Origin: Lachnoclostridium sp. UBA903
GTDB lineage: Bacteria > Bacillota > Clostridia > Lachnospirales > Lachnospiraceae
Direction of reading: 5' to 3'
Assembly: GCA_002294045.1 (NCBI GenBank)
Contig: DBEP01000040.1
Span: 71,034-86,199, forward strand
Length of the DNA: 15,166 bases
Shown piece by piece: positions 1 through 7,500 of this stretch. Below the pieces are notes generated by a model. That model saw nothing but the letters and a program-made list of their open reading frames with translations, had not been told where the DNA came from and ran no database searches. A program made the position numbers and the translations under genes. Every line of letters starts with the position of its first letter. Position 1 is the first letter of the stretch.

Positions 1-250
1 TCAATGTTGGCGTCATCCTTTTTATTTTATTCAATAGGCGGAGAATCCCGCAAGCGGGATTCTTTCTTATCCAATAGGAAATTGTGTCCTATTGAATAAA
101 AAAGCTCCGCGGGATGCACATGTCGCTTGAGAGGAATTATGCCGCAAAGCGGCCAAGCGTCAGCGCAGAGTTTGCTTGCAAACTCTTTCTTATAGAAATT
201 GCCTCCTGCAAGATAAAACACTTCGCGGGATATGTATGACATGCATAACT
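1..250. repeat. Palindrome-rich non-coding element (candidate dispersed repeat)
   Basis: This stretch has no convincing gene but is dense in inverted repeats. A 14-bp perfect inverted repeat (25-38 with 88-101) encloses a 10-bp GC-rich hairpin with an AA centre (42-51 with 54-63). A competing 8-bp hairpin (72-79 with 87-94) reuses the same CAATAGG/CCTATTG word. Further on are a 6-bp arm (124-129 with 154-159) enclosing GCCGC/GCGGC (141-145 with 149-153), and a 9-bp hairpin (167-175 with 178-186). Both strong hairpins are followed by the same TTTCTTAT tail. A 90-codon minus-strand frame crosses it but has no ribosome binding site. The hairpin at 42-63 could also end transcription of a gene left of the window. 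That it is a dispersed, multi-copy element is inferred from its architecture. Confidence 0.5.
42..66 (+). terminator. Possible terminator hairpin of an upstream gene
   Basis: A 10-bp perfect stem (42-51 with 54-63) with a GC-rich core is followed by a T-rich tail (TTCTTTCTT). It could terminate a + strand gene lying before the window. It may equally be just one part of the surrounding palindromic element, because the T tract is interrupted and no upstream gene is visible. Confidence 0.3.
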
Positions 251-297
251 CGTTTACTATCAAAGCAAATGCGGTAAGATTTTTATAGAAGAAAGAC

Positions 298-359
298 ATT
301 TTATTAAATTTTATTCGTTATAAATAGATGCTATTATTATAACGTAACGGTAGTATAAA
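298..359 (+). promoter_or_regulatory. Candidate promoter/operator region of importer 1
   Basis: The only transcription start for the first transport operon should lie in this AT-rich stretch. It contains a 10-bp tandem repeat (ATTTTATT at 298-305 and 308-315). Next is an 8-bp perfect inverted repeat, CGTTATAA (316-323) with TTATAACG (337-344), whose half-site centres are 21 bp apart, about two helical turns. Possible -10 hexamers are TATAAC (338-343) and TATAAA (354-359), and neither has a clear -35. A weak promoter overlapping a symmetric site fits regulated expression, but which factor binds is unknown. Confidence 0.35.
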
Positions 360-393
360 GCGGCTTTTGAAAATTTAGACAGGGAGGAAAAGG

Positions 394-1761
394 ATGAAAA
401 AGAAAGTATTAAGTGTGGTATTAAGTTTTACATTAGCTGTTTCCTTATTGGCTGCGTGCGGCAATTCCGGCAGTAATGAAACAGGCCCGGCCGGGGACGG
501 AAAAAATACGGATTCGGCGGCAGGTTCAGGGAATTTAAGCGGGGCATCGGATGAAAACAAGGAAATCGTATTCTGGAATATCGGTACGGAGAGTCCGGAC
601 AAAGACATACTGCAGTATGCGGTGGATAAATTCAATAAGAATACAACTTCCGGCTATACCATAAAAATGGTTCCGACACAAAATGATACCTACAAAGAAA
701 AGCTTGTTATCGCAATGAGTTCAGGAGAATGCCCGGATATGTATACCTCGTGGTCGGGCGGCCCGATGAATGAATACATTGAATCCGGTTTTGCACAGCC
801 GGTTGATGAGCTGTTTCAGGCAGCCGGACTTTCTGATAAAATTATGGACGCAGCAGTTTCGCAGGCTTCTTATAATGGGAAAATCTATGCGGTGCCGATT
901 TTAAATGTTTCCATATCGGGTATTTTTTATAACAAGGAAATGTTTGAAAAATACGGATTGCAGGTTCCGGGAACGGTTTCCGAATTAGAGAATGTATGTG
1001 AAGTATTTATTCAAAACGGTATAACACCTTTTGCTTTGGCAAACGGGTCAAAATGGACCGGCTCCATGTATTTCATGAATTTGGCGGCCCGTAAAGGCGG
1101 TCTTGAATCTTTCCGGAAGGCAGTTGACGGAAGCGGAAGCTTTGAAGAGGAAAGTTTTATCTATGCAGGACAGAAGATTAGGGAGTGGGTTGACAAAGGT
1201 TATTTTCCGGAAGGTGTTAATTCATTAAGCGAAGACGACGGACAGGCGAAACAGCTGATGTATCAGGAAACTGCCGCCATGATGTGCATCGGCTCCTGGT
1301 ATACGGGTACTTTCCTGTCGGACAGTGCCGACTTTTACAAAAAGATTGGCTGGTTCTCATTTCCCGCTGTGGACGGATCATCAGCAGATGCATCCATACA
1401 AATCGGAACAGTTGGCGATCAGTTTATTTCCTTTAATTGCACGGGTGATAAGTTAAAAGCGGCTTTTGAATTTGTCTCGCATTTTTCTGATGATGATGTG
1501 GTTCAGTTCATCGTTGATAAAGGTAAAATTCCGCCGGTTAAAAATGTTGATAATTTAATAACGGATCCGGTTACAAAAGATATATTGACGGCAGCAAACA
1601 GCGCTTCTTCCACACAGCTATGGTATGACCAGTATTTGCCGCCGGCAGTGGCGCAGGTTCACCTGGATACCTGCCAGGAAATCTTCGGGTTAACCATGAC
1701 GCCGGAAGACGCTGCCAGGAAATTGCAGCAGGCTATGGAAGAATACAATAACTCTAAATAA
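394..1761 (+). CDS. Sugar ABC transporter substrate-binding lipoprotein (importer 1)
   Basis: This is the extracellular binding protein of a CUT1-type sugar importer: it captures a carbohydrate and presents it to the two permeases encoded next. The 455-residue length is typical of family 1 solute-binding proteins (MalE/MsmE-like). The N-terminus is a lipoprotein signal, with a KKK start, a hydrophobic core and a lipobox ending L-A-A-C, so that Cys22 would be lipidated. A Ser/Gly/Asn-rich linker follows before the globular domain starts near residue 50 (EIVFWNIG). The ATG at 394 is supported by GGAGG at 383-387. The substrate cannot be assigned; an oligosaccharide is likely from the family. 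It is separated from its permease by an unusual structured gap of about 270 bp, which may let the binding protein be made in excess. Confidence 0.93.
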   Translation: MKKKVLSVVLSFTLAVSLLAACGNSGSNETGPAGDGKNTDSAAGSGNLSGASDENKEIVFWNIGTESPDKDILQYAVDKFNKNTTSGYTIKMVPTQNDTYKEKLVIAMSSGECPDMYTSWSGGPMNEYIESGFAQPVDELFQAAGLSDKIMDAAVSQASYNGKIYAVPILNVSISGIFYNKEMFEKYGLQVPGTVSELENVCEVFIQNGITPFALANGSKWTGSMYFMNLAARKGGLESFRKAVDGSGSFEEESFIYAGQKIREWVDKGYFPEGVNSLSEDDGQAKQLMYQETAAMMCIGSWYTGTFLSDSADFYKKIGWFSFPAVDGSSADASIQIGTVGDQFISFNCTGDKLKAAFEFVSHFSDDDVVQFIVDKGKIPPVKNVDNLITDPVTKDILTAANSASSTQLWYDQYLPPAVAQVHLDTCQEIFGLTMTPEDAARKLQQAMEEYNNSK

Positions 1762-1773
1762 TTGTTAATTTAT

Positions 1774-1988
1774 AAGGGCTGGGGCAAAAGTTTTTTGATG
1801 TGCTATCCGGTTCATCTATATGAGCCGGCAGTACGCTGGCCTGCATCCGGAATACGAGGTTATATTTCTCGAAATTTATGCTTAAGGTGAGGAGAAGGGC
1901 AGTATTTATTTACATGCCACTGCCTTGGGCATATATTTGGGTATAATCCCGCATTCTTTAGCAGGTTGTATTTTGCAGCAGCCCTTTT
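1774..1988 (+). repeat. Structured inverted-repeat element between binding protein and permease
   Basis: Thirteen bases after the binding-protein stop codon begins an arm (1774-1789) that pairs with 1971-1986 over 14 bp with a 2x2 internal loop (AAGGGCTG/CAGCCCTT, then GCAAAA/TTTTGC). The right arm is followed by a short T run. Inside are smaller hairpins: 1807-1814 with 1821-1828 (8 bp including one G-U), 1824-1829 with 1835-1840, and 1895-1903 with 1919-1926 (8 bp, one bulged G). The arms match those at 10811-10907. The element could act as a leaky terminator or mRNA stabiliser that lowers permease relative to binding-protein expression. No gene is supported here: a longer frame upstream of the permease, starting at TTG 1925, lacks a ribosome binding site. 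Confidence 0.5.
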
Positions 1989-2032
1989 CCGGATTTAAGG
2001 AGAAAGGAAAACCTGGAAGGAGGTATGAAAGG

Positions 2033-2938
2033 TTGGAAGAAAACAAACCATCTTTGCTTTTACAAAGGCAGCGGTCTGCCAATAAAGCCGCCGCCGTATT
2101 TTTAGCACCTGTAATTATTCTGCTTCTTATTTTTATCTTTTATCCGATTGCGGATACTTTTATTACCAGCGGATATAAATGGAACGGTATTTCGGCCGAC
2201 AAAAAATTTATAGGATTATCAAATTGGGGAACTTTGATGAAAGACATCAGTTTTTGGATTGCGTTTAAAAACAATCTGATTATAATGGTATTATCTATCT
2301 GTGTCCAATTGCCGCTGGGGCTGGCATTGGCAACCTTTTTGGATTTTGGCGGGAAGAAATTGAATATATACAAAATTATTTGGTTTATTCCGTTATTAAT
2401 GTCCTCCGTGGCAATCGGTTTCTTATTTACCTATGCGTTAGCAACCAACGGAGGTATAATCAGCACTATTTCGAAATGGCTTGGGGGAGGTAATATTGAC
2501 CTGCTGGGGAATCCCAGATTAGCACTGCTAACCGTTATCGGTGTTATCTGCTGGCAGTTTACACCTTTTTATATGGTATATTTTATGGCTGCTTATACGA
2601 ATATCTCCTATGATATTTTTGAGGCGGCAAGAATTGACGGGGCAACCAAGGGCCGGTATTTCAGCAGAATAGCCTTACCGTTATTATTTCCTTCTGTCAA
2701 AAGTGCGGCAATTCTATCCATGGTAGGTTCCCTGAAATATTTTGATTTAATCTATGTTATGACAGGAGGAGGTCCGGGAACTTCAACGGAGCTGATGGCA
2801 ACTTATATGTACAAACAATCTTTTAAAACCTTTAATATGGGTTACGGTTCTGCTGTGGCAGGCGGTATGTTTATTTTAATTACAATGGTATCACTGATTA
2901 CGATGAGATTGTTAAATGGCAGGAAGGAGGTGCAGTAA
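2033..2938 (+). CDS. Sugar ABC transporter permease, MalF/UgpA-like (importer 1)
   Basis: One of the two membrane subunits that form the sugar channel of importer 1. The TTG at 2033 is chosen as start because AAGGAGGT lies at 2017-2024 with 8-nt spacing; in-frame starts further upstream (1925) have no ribosome site and would run through the structured gap. The resulting 301-residue protein has a first hydrophobic helix at about residues 17-42, several later helices, and the EAA loop of ABC importers (E197-A-A-R-I-D-G203, followed by a conserved ALPLL segment), where the cytoplasmic ATPase docks. The stop codon overlaps the start of the next permease by one base, so the two are translationally coupled and should form a heterodimer. 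No ATPase is encoded nearby. Confidence 0.93.
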   Translation: MEENKPSLLLQRQRSANKAAAVFLAPVIILLLIFIFYPIADTFITSGYKWNGISADKKFIGLSNWGTLMKDISFWIAFKNNLIIMVLSICVQLPLGLALATFLDFGGKKLNIYKIIWFIPLLMSSVAIGFLFTYALATNGGIISTISKWLGGGNIDLLGNPRLALLTVIGVICWQFTPFYMVYFMAAYTNISYDIFEAARIDGATKGRYFSRIALPLLFPSVKSAAILSMVGSLKYFDLIYVMTGGGPGTSTELMATYMYKQSFKTFNMGYGSAVAGGMFILITMVSLITMRLLNGRKEVQ

Positions 2939-3786
2939 TGGAAGAAATTAAAAAAAGTAAAATAAAGAGCAGGATATCCTGGTCAATTGCATTTATTCTG
3001 GCAACCTTTTACCTGTTAATCTCTATTTTGCCGTTCCTTTTTATGGTATTAAATTCTTTCAAAGAGAAATTTGAGATGCTGGTAAAAGGAGTATTTGAAT
3101 TACCCGATTCCCTTAATCTGAGTAATTTTGCCGGGGTGTTAACCGGAGGATTCTGGAATTATTTTAGAAACAGTGTTATAACATTGGCAATCTCACTGGT
3201 TTTGCTATTAACGATAGCCGCATGTGCATCCTATCCTTTGGCAAGATTTAGATTTAAACTGGCCGCTCCGGTTTATGCATTAATCGTTGCCTGCATGTCA
3301 ATCCCCATACATATTACATTGATTCCCGTATTTAAGATGTCGCAGAAGGCGAATATATACGATACCATATGGGCGTTGATAGGGCCTTATGTTGCATTTG
3401 GCATACCCATTTCCGTATTTATTCTGACAAGTTTTATGAAAGAAATACCGAGGGAAATCGAAGAGTCGGCAGAGATAGACGGCTGCGGCAGATATTCCAT
3501 GTTTACGAAGATAATACTTCCTTTATCCAAAGCCGGACTTTCTACTCTGGCGATTTATAACGGTGTTAATATGTGGAATGAATTCAGTTTTGCTTATACA
3601 CTGACACAATCAATCCAAAACCGTACCCTGCCTTTGGCGGTATGGGAGTTCCAGGGACAATATTCCATGAATACGCCGATGATTATGGCGGTACTTACCT
3701 TAAGCGTTTTGCCGATGATTATTATGTTTATTTTCTTCCAGGACAAACTTGTAAAAGGTATGACAGCAGGTGCCGTAAAAGGATAA
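2938..3786 (+). CDS. Sugar ABC transporter permease, MalG/UgpE-like (importer 1)
   Basis: Second membrane subunit of importer 1, 282 residues, the usual length for the MalG/UgpE/LacG group. An N-terminal helix (about residues 15-40, rich in Ile/Leu/Phe) is followed by further membrane segments. The EAA loop reads E175-E-S-A-E-I-D-G182, continuing to a conserved IILPLSKAGL stretch, the contact site for the ATPase. The ATG overlaps the preceding stop by one base, with AAGGAGGT at 2924-2931 and a 6-nt spacer. The C-terminus ends in the family-typical short basic/Gly tail (VKGMTAGAVKG). It likely pairs with the upstream permease and a shared MsmX-like ATPase from another locus, because none is present in this window. 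Confidence 0.94.
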   Translation: MEEIKKSKIKSRISWSIAFILATFYLLISILPFLFMVLNSFKEKFEMLVKGVFELPDSLNLSNFAGVLTGGFWNYFRNSVITLAISLVLLLTIAACASYPLARFRFKLAAPVYALIVACMSIPIHITLIPVFKMSQKANIYDTIWALIGPYVAFGIPISVFILTSFMKEIPREIEESAEIDGCGRYSMFTKIILPLSKAGLSTLAIYNGVNMWNEFSFAYTLTQSIQNRTLPLAVWEFQGQYSMNTPMIMAVLTLSVLPMIIMFIFFQDKLVKGMTAGAVKG

Positions 3787-3821
3787 TTTCCAGGGGAGAG
3801 GCAGGAAATGCAAGGCTGAGG

Positions 3822-3867
3822 ATGCAGAAGGTATTTGACATAAAGGCATAACATATGCAGAAGGTAT
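3822..3867 (+). promoter_or_regulatory. Direct repeats upstream of the first kinase gene (candidate regulatory site)
   Basis: A 13-bp perfect direct repeat, ATGCAGAAGGTAT, occurs at 3822-3834 and 3855-3867, a 33-bp period close to three helical turns. A consensus-like -35 hexamer TTGACA lies between the copies at 3835-3840, but no good -10 sits at 16-18 bp from it. This could be a site controlling separate expression of the TCS1 genes. A chance duplication is also possible. Confidence 0.3.
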
Positions 3868-3906
3868 CAGGATAGTTTTTCTATGTATGATATTGCAGGA
3901 GGCGGA

Positions 3907-5670
3907 ATGAATAAATGGATGGAGAAATTTAATTACTGGAAATTTGATAAGAAAATGACGCTGTTTATATCTTTAAGTATTGTGGTAACCACTATGGTAA
4001 TCTTGATTGTATCTACCGTTTCCTTTGTATTAATAGCAAGGAACCAATCCAGGGATATGGCGGAAGAACAATTATATTCCATGGCATCCAATTATGAAGC
4101 GGCATTTACAAATTATAAAGAATTGTCTTTTGCCCTGGTTATGGATTATACGATTCAATCCTACCTGACCACAGATAAAAGTAAAAAACAGCTCTATTAT
4201 AATCAGGCCAATTCCGCAAGGAATACTTTATTAAATGCAACCAATGTAAATTCGAATATTAATTTTATTGCAGTGATTAATGAAAATTCGAAAGATTATA
4301 TCTATAAAGGGGACATAAGTCTTTATACGTCCAGATTTTATAATAATTATGAAGAAGATTATAAAAACAGCCAGAACATGGATAACGGTTCTATTCGTAT
4401 GAGCTTTAATAACGTATTTTCAAACAATGAGGAATACTCCCTGACTATTTATTTCCCTATCTATTCAACAAAAAAAATAGGGATAAGAATCGGATTGTTA
4501 TGTATTAACATGAAGGATAACAATTTATCCCAGATTTTCACCCAGGACAATAATCATCATAACTCAAAAATTAATTTTATTGATCAGACCGGTACAATAA
4601 TAGCTATTGCGGATAAAGGCCGGATAGGCACCAAGGCGGATTATATGAACCGGCTGGTAATGGCAAACGGAAGTTTCGTAAAATCAGGACAGTTATTTAT
4701 CTATCAGAAGATAGGACAATGGAATTATTATCTTGTACAGATTATTCCTACGGAAGAGCTGGCACAAAACAGTATAAAGGTTATGATGATTCTGGTAATT
4801 GTTATTATAGGCATGGTCGGAATCTGGTTATTGTTATCAAAAAAATTGGTCGCAATCGCTTATAAGCCTTTAAACAATGTAATCGGCAATATGGAAGCCG
4901 TATCCAAAGGCCGGCTGGATATTCGCATGAATGAAGATAATACGGGAGAAGATTTTAAAAAATTAGCCCTCGGATTTAACAGCATGATGGAGGAGATTGA
5001 TATATTAATGGAGCAGGTTAAACTGGAGCAGCAGCAGTTGCAGCAAATCCGTTTTAATGCACTGCAGGCACAGATTAAGCCCCATTTTTTATATAATACG
5101 CTGGATTGTATTCATTGGCAGGCAGTGGCGGACGGAAACATAGAAATATCCACGCTGGTGAAAGCCCTGGCTTCTTATTACAGAATCTGCCTTAGTAAAG
5201 GAAAAGATATCATTCCCTTAAGCCAGGAGCTTGCACATATTGAAAATTATCTGATTATTCAGAATATGAGATATGATAATATAGTGGAAAGCGAAATCAA
5301 TGTAAAAGGAGAGCTTTTAGAGGTCGAGATTCCCAAAGTAACCCTGCAGCCGTTGGTGGAAAATGCTATCTATCATGGAATCAAAATAAAAGAAGGCACC
5401 AAAGGAAAAATAAAAATTACCGCAAAAAAAGAAAGGGAGGATGTGATAATAGAAATTATTGACAATGGTTCCGGAATGACGGAAGAACAAATCAGGGAGA
5501 TAAATAATTCTATTTCAGAGGTGGATGAGACATTTGGTTATGGGGTACGGAACGTGAATAAAAGAATAGAGATTTTATTTGGGAAACAGTACGGGCTGTG
5601 TTTTATGAGTAATGAGGAAAAAGGAATTACCGTGCAAATACGCCTGCCGTTTGGAAAGCGGTTCAATTAG
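3907..5670 (+). CDS. Sensor histidine kinase, YesM/LytS type (TCS1)
   Basis: Membrane sensor kinase that should phosphorylate the response regulator encoded immediately downstream. The ATG at 3907 follows AGGAGG (3897-3902); an in-frame ATG at 3883 has no comparable site. The 587-residue protein has TM1 at about 17-44, a large extracytoplasmic region (about 45-288, of the length seen in Cache-type sensors), TM2 at about 290-315 and a HAMP-like linker. A Gln-rich helix follows, then the dimerisation segment with the phospho-acceptor His393 in the motif KPHFLYNTL. The ATPase domain has N486 (LVENAIYHG), D519 (IDNGSGM) and a GYGVRN glycine box. Together with importer 1 upstream it probably senses a sugar or loaded binding protein; the ligand is unknown. 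Confidence 0.93.
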   Translation: MNKWMEKFNYWKFDKKMTLFISLSIVVTTMVILIVSTVSFVLIARNQSRDMAEEQLYSMASNYEAAFTNYKELSFALVMDYTIQSYLTTDKSKKQLYYNQANSARNTLLNATNVNSNINFIAVINENSKDYIYKGDISLYTSRFYNNYEEDYKNSQNMDNGSIRMSFNNVFSNNEEYSLTIYFPIYSTKKIGIRIGLLCINMKDNNLSQIFTQDNNHHNSKINFIDQTGTIIAIADKGRIGTKADYMNRLVMANGSFVKSGQLFIYQKIGQWNYYLVQIIPTEELAQNSIKVMMILVIVIIGMVGIWLLLSKKLVAIAYKPLNNVIGNMEAVSKGRLDIRMNEDNTGEDFKKLALGFNSMMEEIDILMEQVKLEQQQLQQIRFNALQAQIKPHFLYNTLDCIHWQAVADGNIEISTLVKALASYYRICLSKGKDIIPLSQELAHIENYLIIQNMRYDNIVESEINVKGELLEVEIPKVTLQPLVENAIYHGIKIKEGTKGKIKITAKKEREDVIIEIIDNGSGMTEEQIREINNSISEVDETFGYGVRNVNKRIEILFGKQYGLCFMSNEEKGITVQIRLPFGKRFN

Positions 5671-5684
5671 AGGAGGTGTTCTCG

Positions 5685-7268
5685 TTGTACAAGGTTCTTA
5701 TTGTCGATGATGAAAAAATGATTCGGATGGGAATTAAAAAAGTAATTCCCTGGAATACCATAGGGATAGAGGAAGCTTTTACGGCTGCATCCGGGAAGCA
5801 AGCCCTGGAAATACTGGAGAGAGAAGAAATTGATATCATAATAACGGATATCAATATGACTGAAATGACGGGCATTGATTTAATGGCAAAAATCCGTGAA
5901 ATTGCTCCGGATATAAGAATACTTGTATTAACCGGATACGATAATTTTGAATACGTCAGGCAGTGCCTTCGCCTGCAGGCCGCCGATTTCTTTTTAAAAC
6001 CCGTTGATGAACAGGTTTTGACGGCTGCGATACGAAAACAGGTAATTACCCTGGACCGGAAGAAAGAGTCCGCATACCGTGAGATAACGGCACGAAGGGC
6101 ACAGGGTACGGCAGAACAGCTTGAGCTGGAAAAGGTTATGAAAAAACTGGTGCATAATAAAATAGAACATACCAACGCGGTGAAAGCCTTTCTGTTAAAA
6201 TACCAGTATAATAAGGAGCAGAGTTTGCAGGTTGCCGTACTGGTGCCGGAATTATATATGGAGGGGACGGAAGGAGACGAAAATTTTACCGCATTATCGA
6301 TTAAAAATATCTGCATTAGTATGATTGATGCCCAAAATGCAGGCATTACCTTTATGGATGATGACGGAAAAATAGTAATGATATTCTTTGATAAGGGAAA
6401 CGAGAATGAGATTGTAGAGCAGATTGAACAACTAAATAATATACTGAAGGACGAATACAATATAAATCCCAAAGTCGTAGTGGGTAGTGTGGTAAAGGGA
6501 TTTTTTAATCTCATGATTTCTTATAATGATGCAATCTATTTATTAAGCCATGAGAAAGAAAGTATAAGAGAAATTGTCCAATCTTACCAGTCACAGAATA
6601 AAGCGGATATTTTCAGGGACATATTTCAGGAATTAAAAGCAACCATGAATGCAAATGTGGCAAATATGGAATATGTGCTGCGCGTATTTGAAACCTTCAC
6701 CAAAGCGGCGGATTCCTACAATTTAACGGTTAATTACATAAGAAAATGCTGTTTTGAAATAGCTTCTTCCGTATATTTTACCTATCTGAGTGATTCGGGA
6801 GAGACGGTGGATGATAAATTGAATGTTTTATTAAAGTCCTTGATTCATGCAGGCAAAGAAGAAGCCCTGGAAGTTACGAAAGCTTTTTTGTCTCAAATAT
6901 CGGGCAAGGAAGAATTAAGCAGCCATGAGATTGTTTCACAGGCAGTCAGGTATATAGATGAAAATCTTGCAAAAGACTTGTCCGTTTCCAGTATTGCAGC
7001 AAATCTGTATGTAACACCGAACTATTTTTCAAGGCTTTTTAAGCGGATAAAGGGAGAAGGATGCAATGAGTATATTGTAAGGAAAAGAATTGAAAAAGCG
7101 AAATCCCTGTTGGTTAACACCAGTATAAAGACAGGGAAAATAGCCGTGCTGGTAGGATATCACGATACCAATTATTTTTCCCTGGCGTTTAAAAAGCATA
7201 CGGGAATGTCTCCGACCAAATACAGGGAGTATGTTCTGAAAAAGACGGGAGGTGTTTTTTGTGAGTGA
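5685..7268 (+). CDS. Response regulator, receiver plus AraC DNA-binding domain, YesN type (TCS1)
   Basis: Transcription regulator partnered with the preceding kinase. The start is taken as TTG 5685 (YKVLIVDD) because AGGAGG at 5671-5676 lies 8 nt upstream; the in-frame GTG at 5676 is part of that ribosome site. The 527-residue protein opens with a complete receiver domain: acidic pair D8/D9, phospho-acceptor D55 (ITDINM), T83 and K105 followed by Pro. A long central region without recognised motifs (about 130-415) is usual for this family. An AraC-type double helix-turn-helix occupies about 420-522 (YFSRLFKRIKG, then VGYHDTNYFSLAFKKHTGMSP). It probably activates importer 1, and its gene is 14 bp from the kinase. 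The target site is not proven. Confidence 0.94.
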   Translation: MYKVLIVDDEKMIRMGIKKVIPWNTIGIEEAFTAASGKQALEILEREEIDIIITDINMTEMTGIDLMAKIREIAPDIRILVLTGYDNFEYVRQCLRLQAADFFLKPVDEQVLTAAIRKQVITLDRKKESAYREITARRAQGTAEQLELEKVMKKLVHNKIEHTNAVKAFLLKYQYNKEQSLQVAVLVPELYMEGTEGDENFTALSIKNICISMIDAQNAGITFMDDDGKIVMIFFDKGNENEIVEQIEQLNNILKDEYNINPKVVVGSVVKGFFNLMISYNDAIYLLSHEKESIREIVQSYQSQNKADIFRDIFQELKATMNANVANMEYVLRVFETFTKAADSYNLTVNYIRKCCFEIASSVYFTYLSDSGETVDDKLNVLLKSLIHAGKEEALEVTKAFLSQISGKEELSSHEIVSQAVRYIDENLAKDLSVSSIAANLYVTPNYFSRLFKRIKGEGCNEYIVRKRIEKAKSLLVNTSIKTGKIAVLVGYHDTNYFSLAFKKHTGMSPTKYREYVLKKTGGVFCE

Positions 7269-7356
7269 AGCGAAGCGGAAGTCACAGAAAACACGAGAAC
7301 AGCAGGCGCGAAATTATGTACTCAGCATAATTTTTGTGCATAAAATGCTGCTGTGA
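7261..7356 (+). CDS. Possible small 31-residue protein
   Basis: A GTG at 7261, 7 nt after the strong Shine-Dalgarno sequence GGGAGGT (7247-7253), opens a 31-codon frame that overlaps the end of the response-regulator gene by 8 bases and stops at 7354-7356. The predicted peptide has a basic, Lys/Arg/Gln-rich N-terminal half and a hydrophobic C-terminal half (NYVLSIIFVHKMLL), so it could associate with the membrane. The last codons overlap a hairpin (7323-7328 with 7345-7350). I do not recognise it. The spacing and overlap look like translational coupling, but the frame is short enough to be accidental, and the GGGAGG is inside a coding region. Confidence 0.28.
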   Translation: MSEAKRKSQKTREQQARNYVLSIIFVHKMLL

Positions 7357-7500
7357 AGCCGTAAGGCTGAATAATACAAGTATATGCCGTAATAACGAAA
7401 TTTAATATTTACTTTTATTCATAAATCCTTTACCATGGAGGAAAAGAGATACAGCAGCCCGGTATTTGGAGCAGCGGCAGTCCGCGGCATTGGAGGCGTT
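7269..7500 (+). other. Spacer between the two two-component systems
   Basis: Apart from the possible 31-codon frame, this gap contains a bulged hairpin (CAGCAT 7323-7328 with ATGCTG 7345-7350) and a 4-bp hairpin with a GUAA loop (AGCC 7357-7360 with GGCT 7365-7368). Neither is followed by a T tract, so no real terminator is seen. The part at about 7390-7425 is AT-rich with a -10-like TAATAT (7403-7408) but no recognisable -35. Whether TCS2 has its own promoter or is read through from TCS1 cannot be settled from the sequence. Confidence 0.4.

Noticed and set aside
1..250. CRISPR array or tRNA in the palindromic left edge
   Set aside because: There is no regular repeat-spacer periodicity, no cloverleaf and no 3' CCA. 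The inverted repeats have unequal lengths and spacings.
27..299. 90-codon minus-strand frame at the left edge
   Set aside because: It has no ribosome binding site before its ATG and is built almost entirely of the palindromic repeat arms. I treat it as part of the repeat element, not as a gene.
270..393. Catabolite-responsive element (cre) upstream of importer 1
   Set aside because: No sequence close to the TGNAARCGNWNNCA consensus is visible in this region, nor upstream of importer 2.
1925..2032. Upstream extension of the first permease to TTG 1925
   Set aside because: It lacks a ribosome site, runs through the structured inverted-repeat element, and adds a non-membrane leader. TTG 2033 has AAGGAGGT at ideal spacing.
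5663..6514. 283-codon minus-strand frame opposite response regulator 1
   Set aside because: It is antisense to a clear receiver-domain gene. Its Ser/Ile/Phe-rich composition is the usual shadow of AT-rich coding sequence, with no family features.
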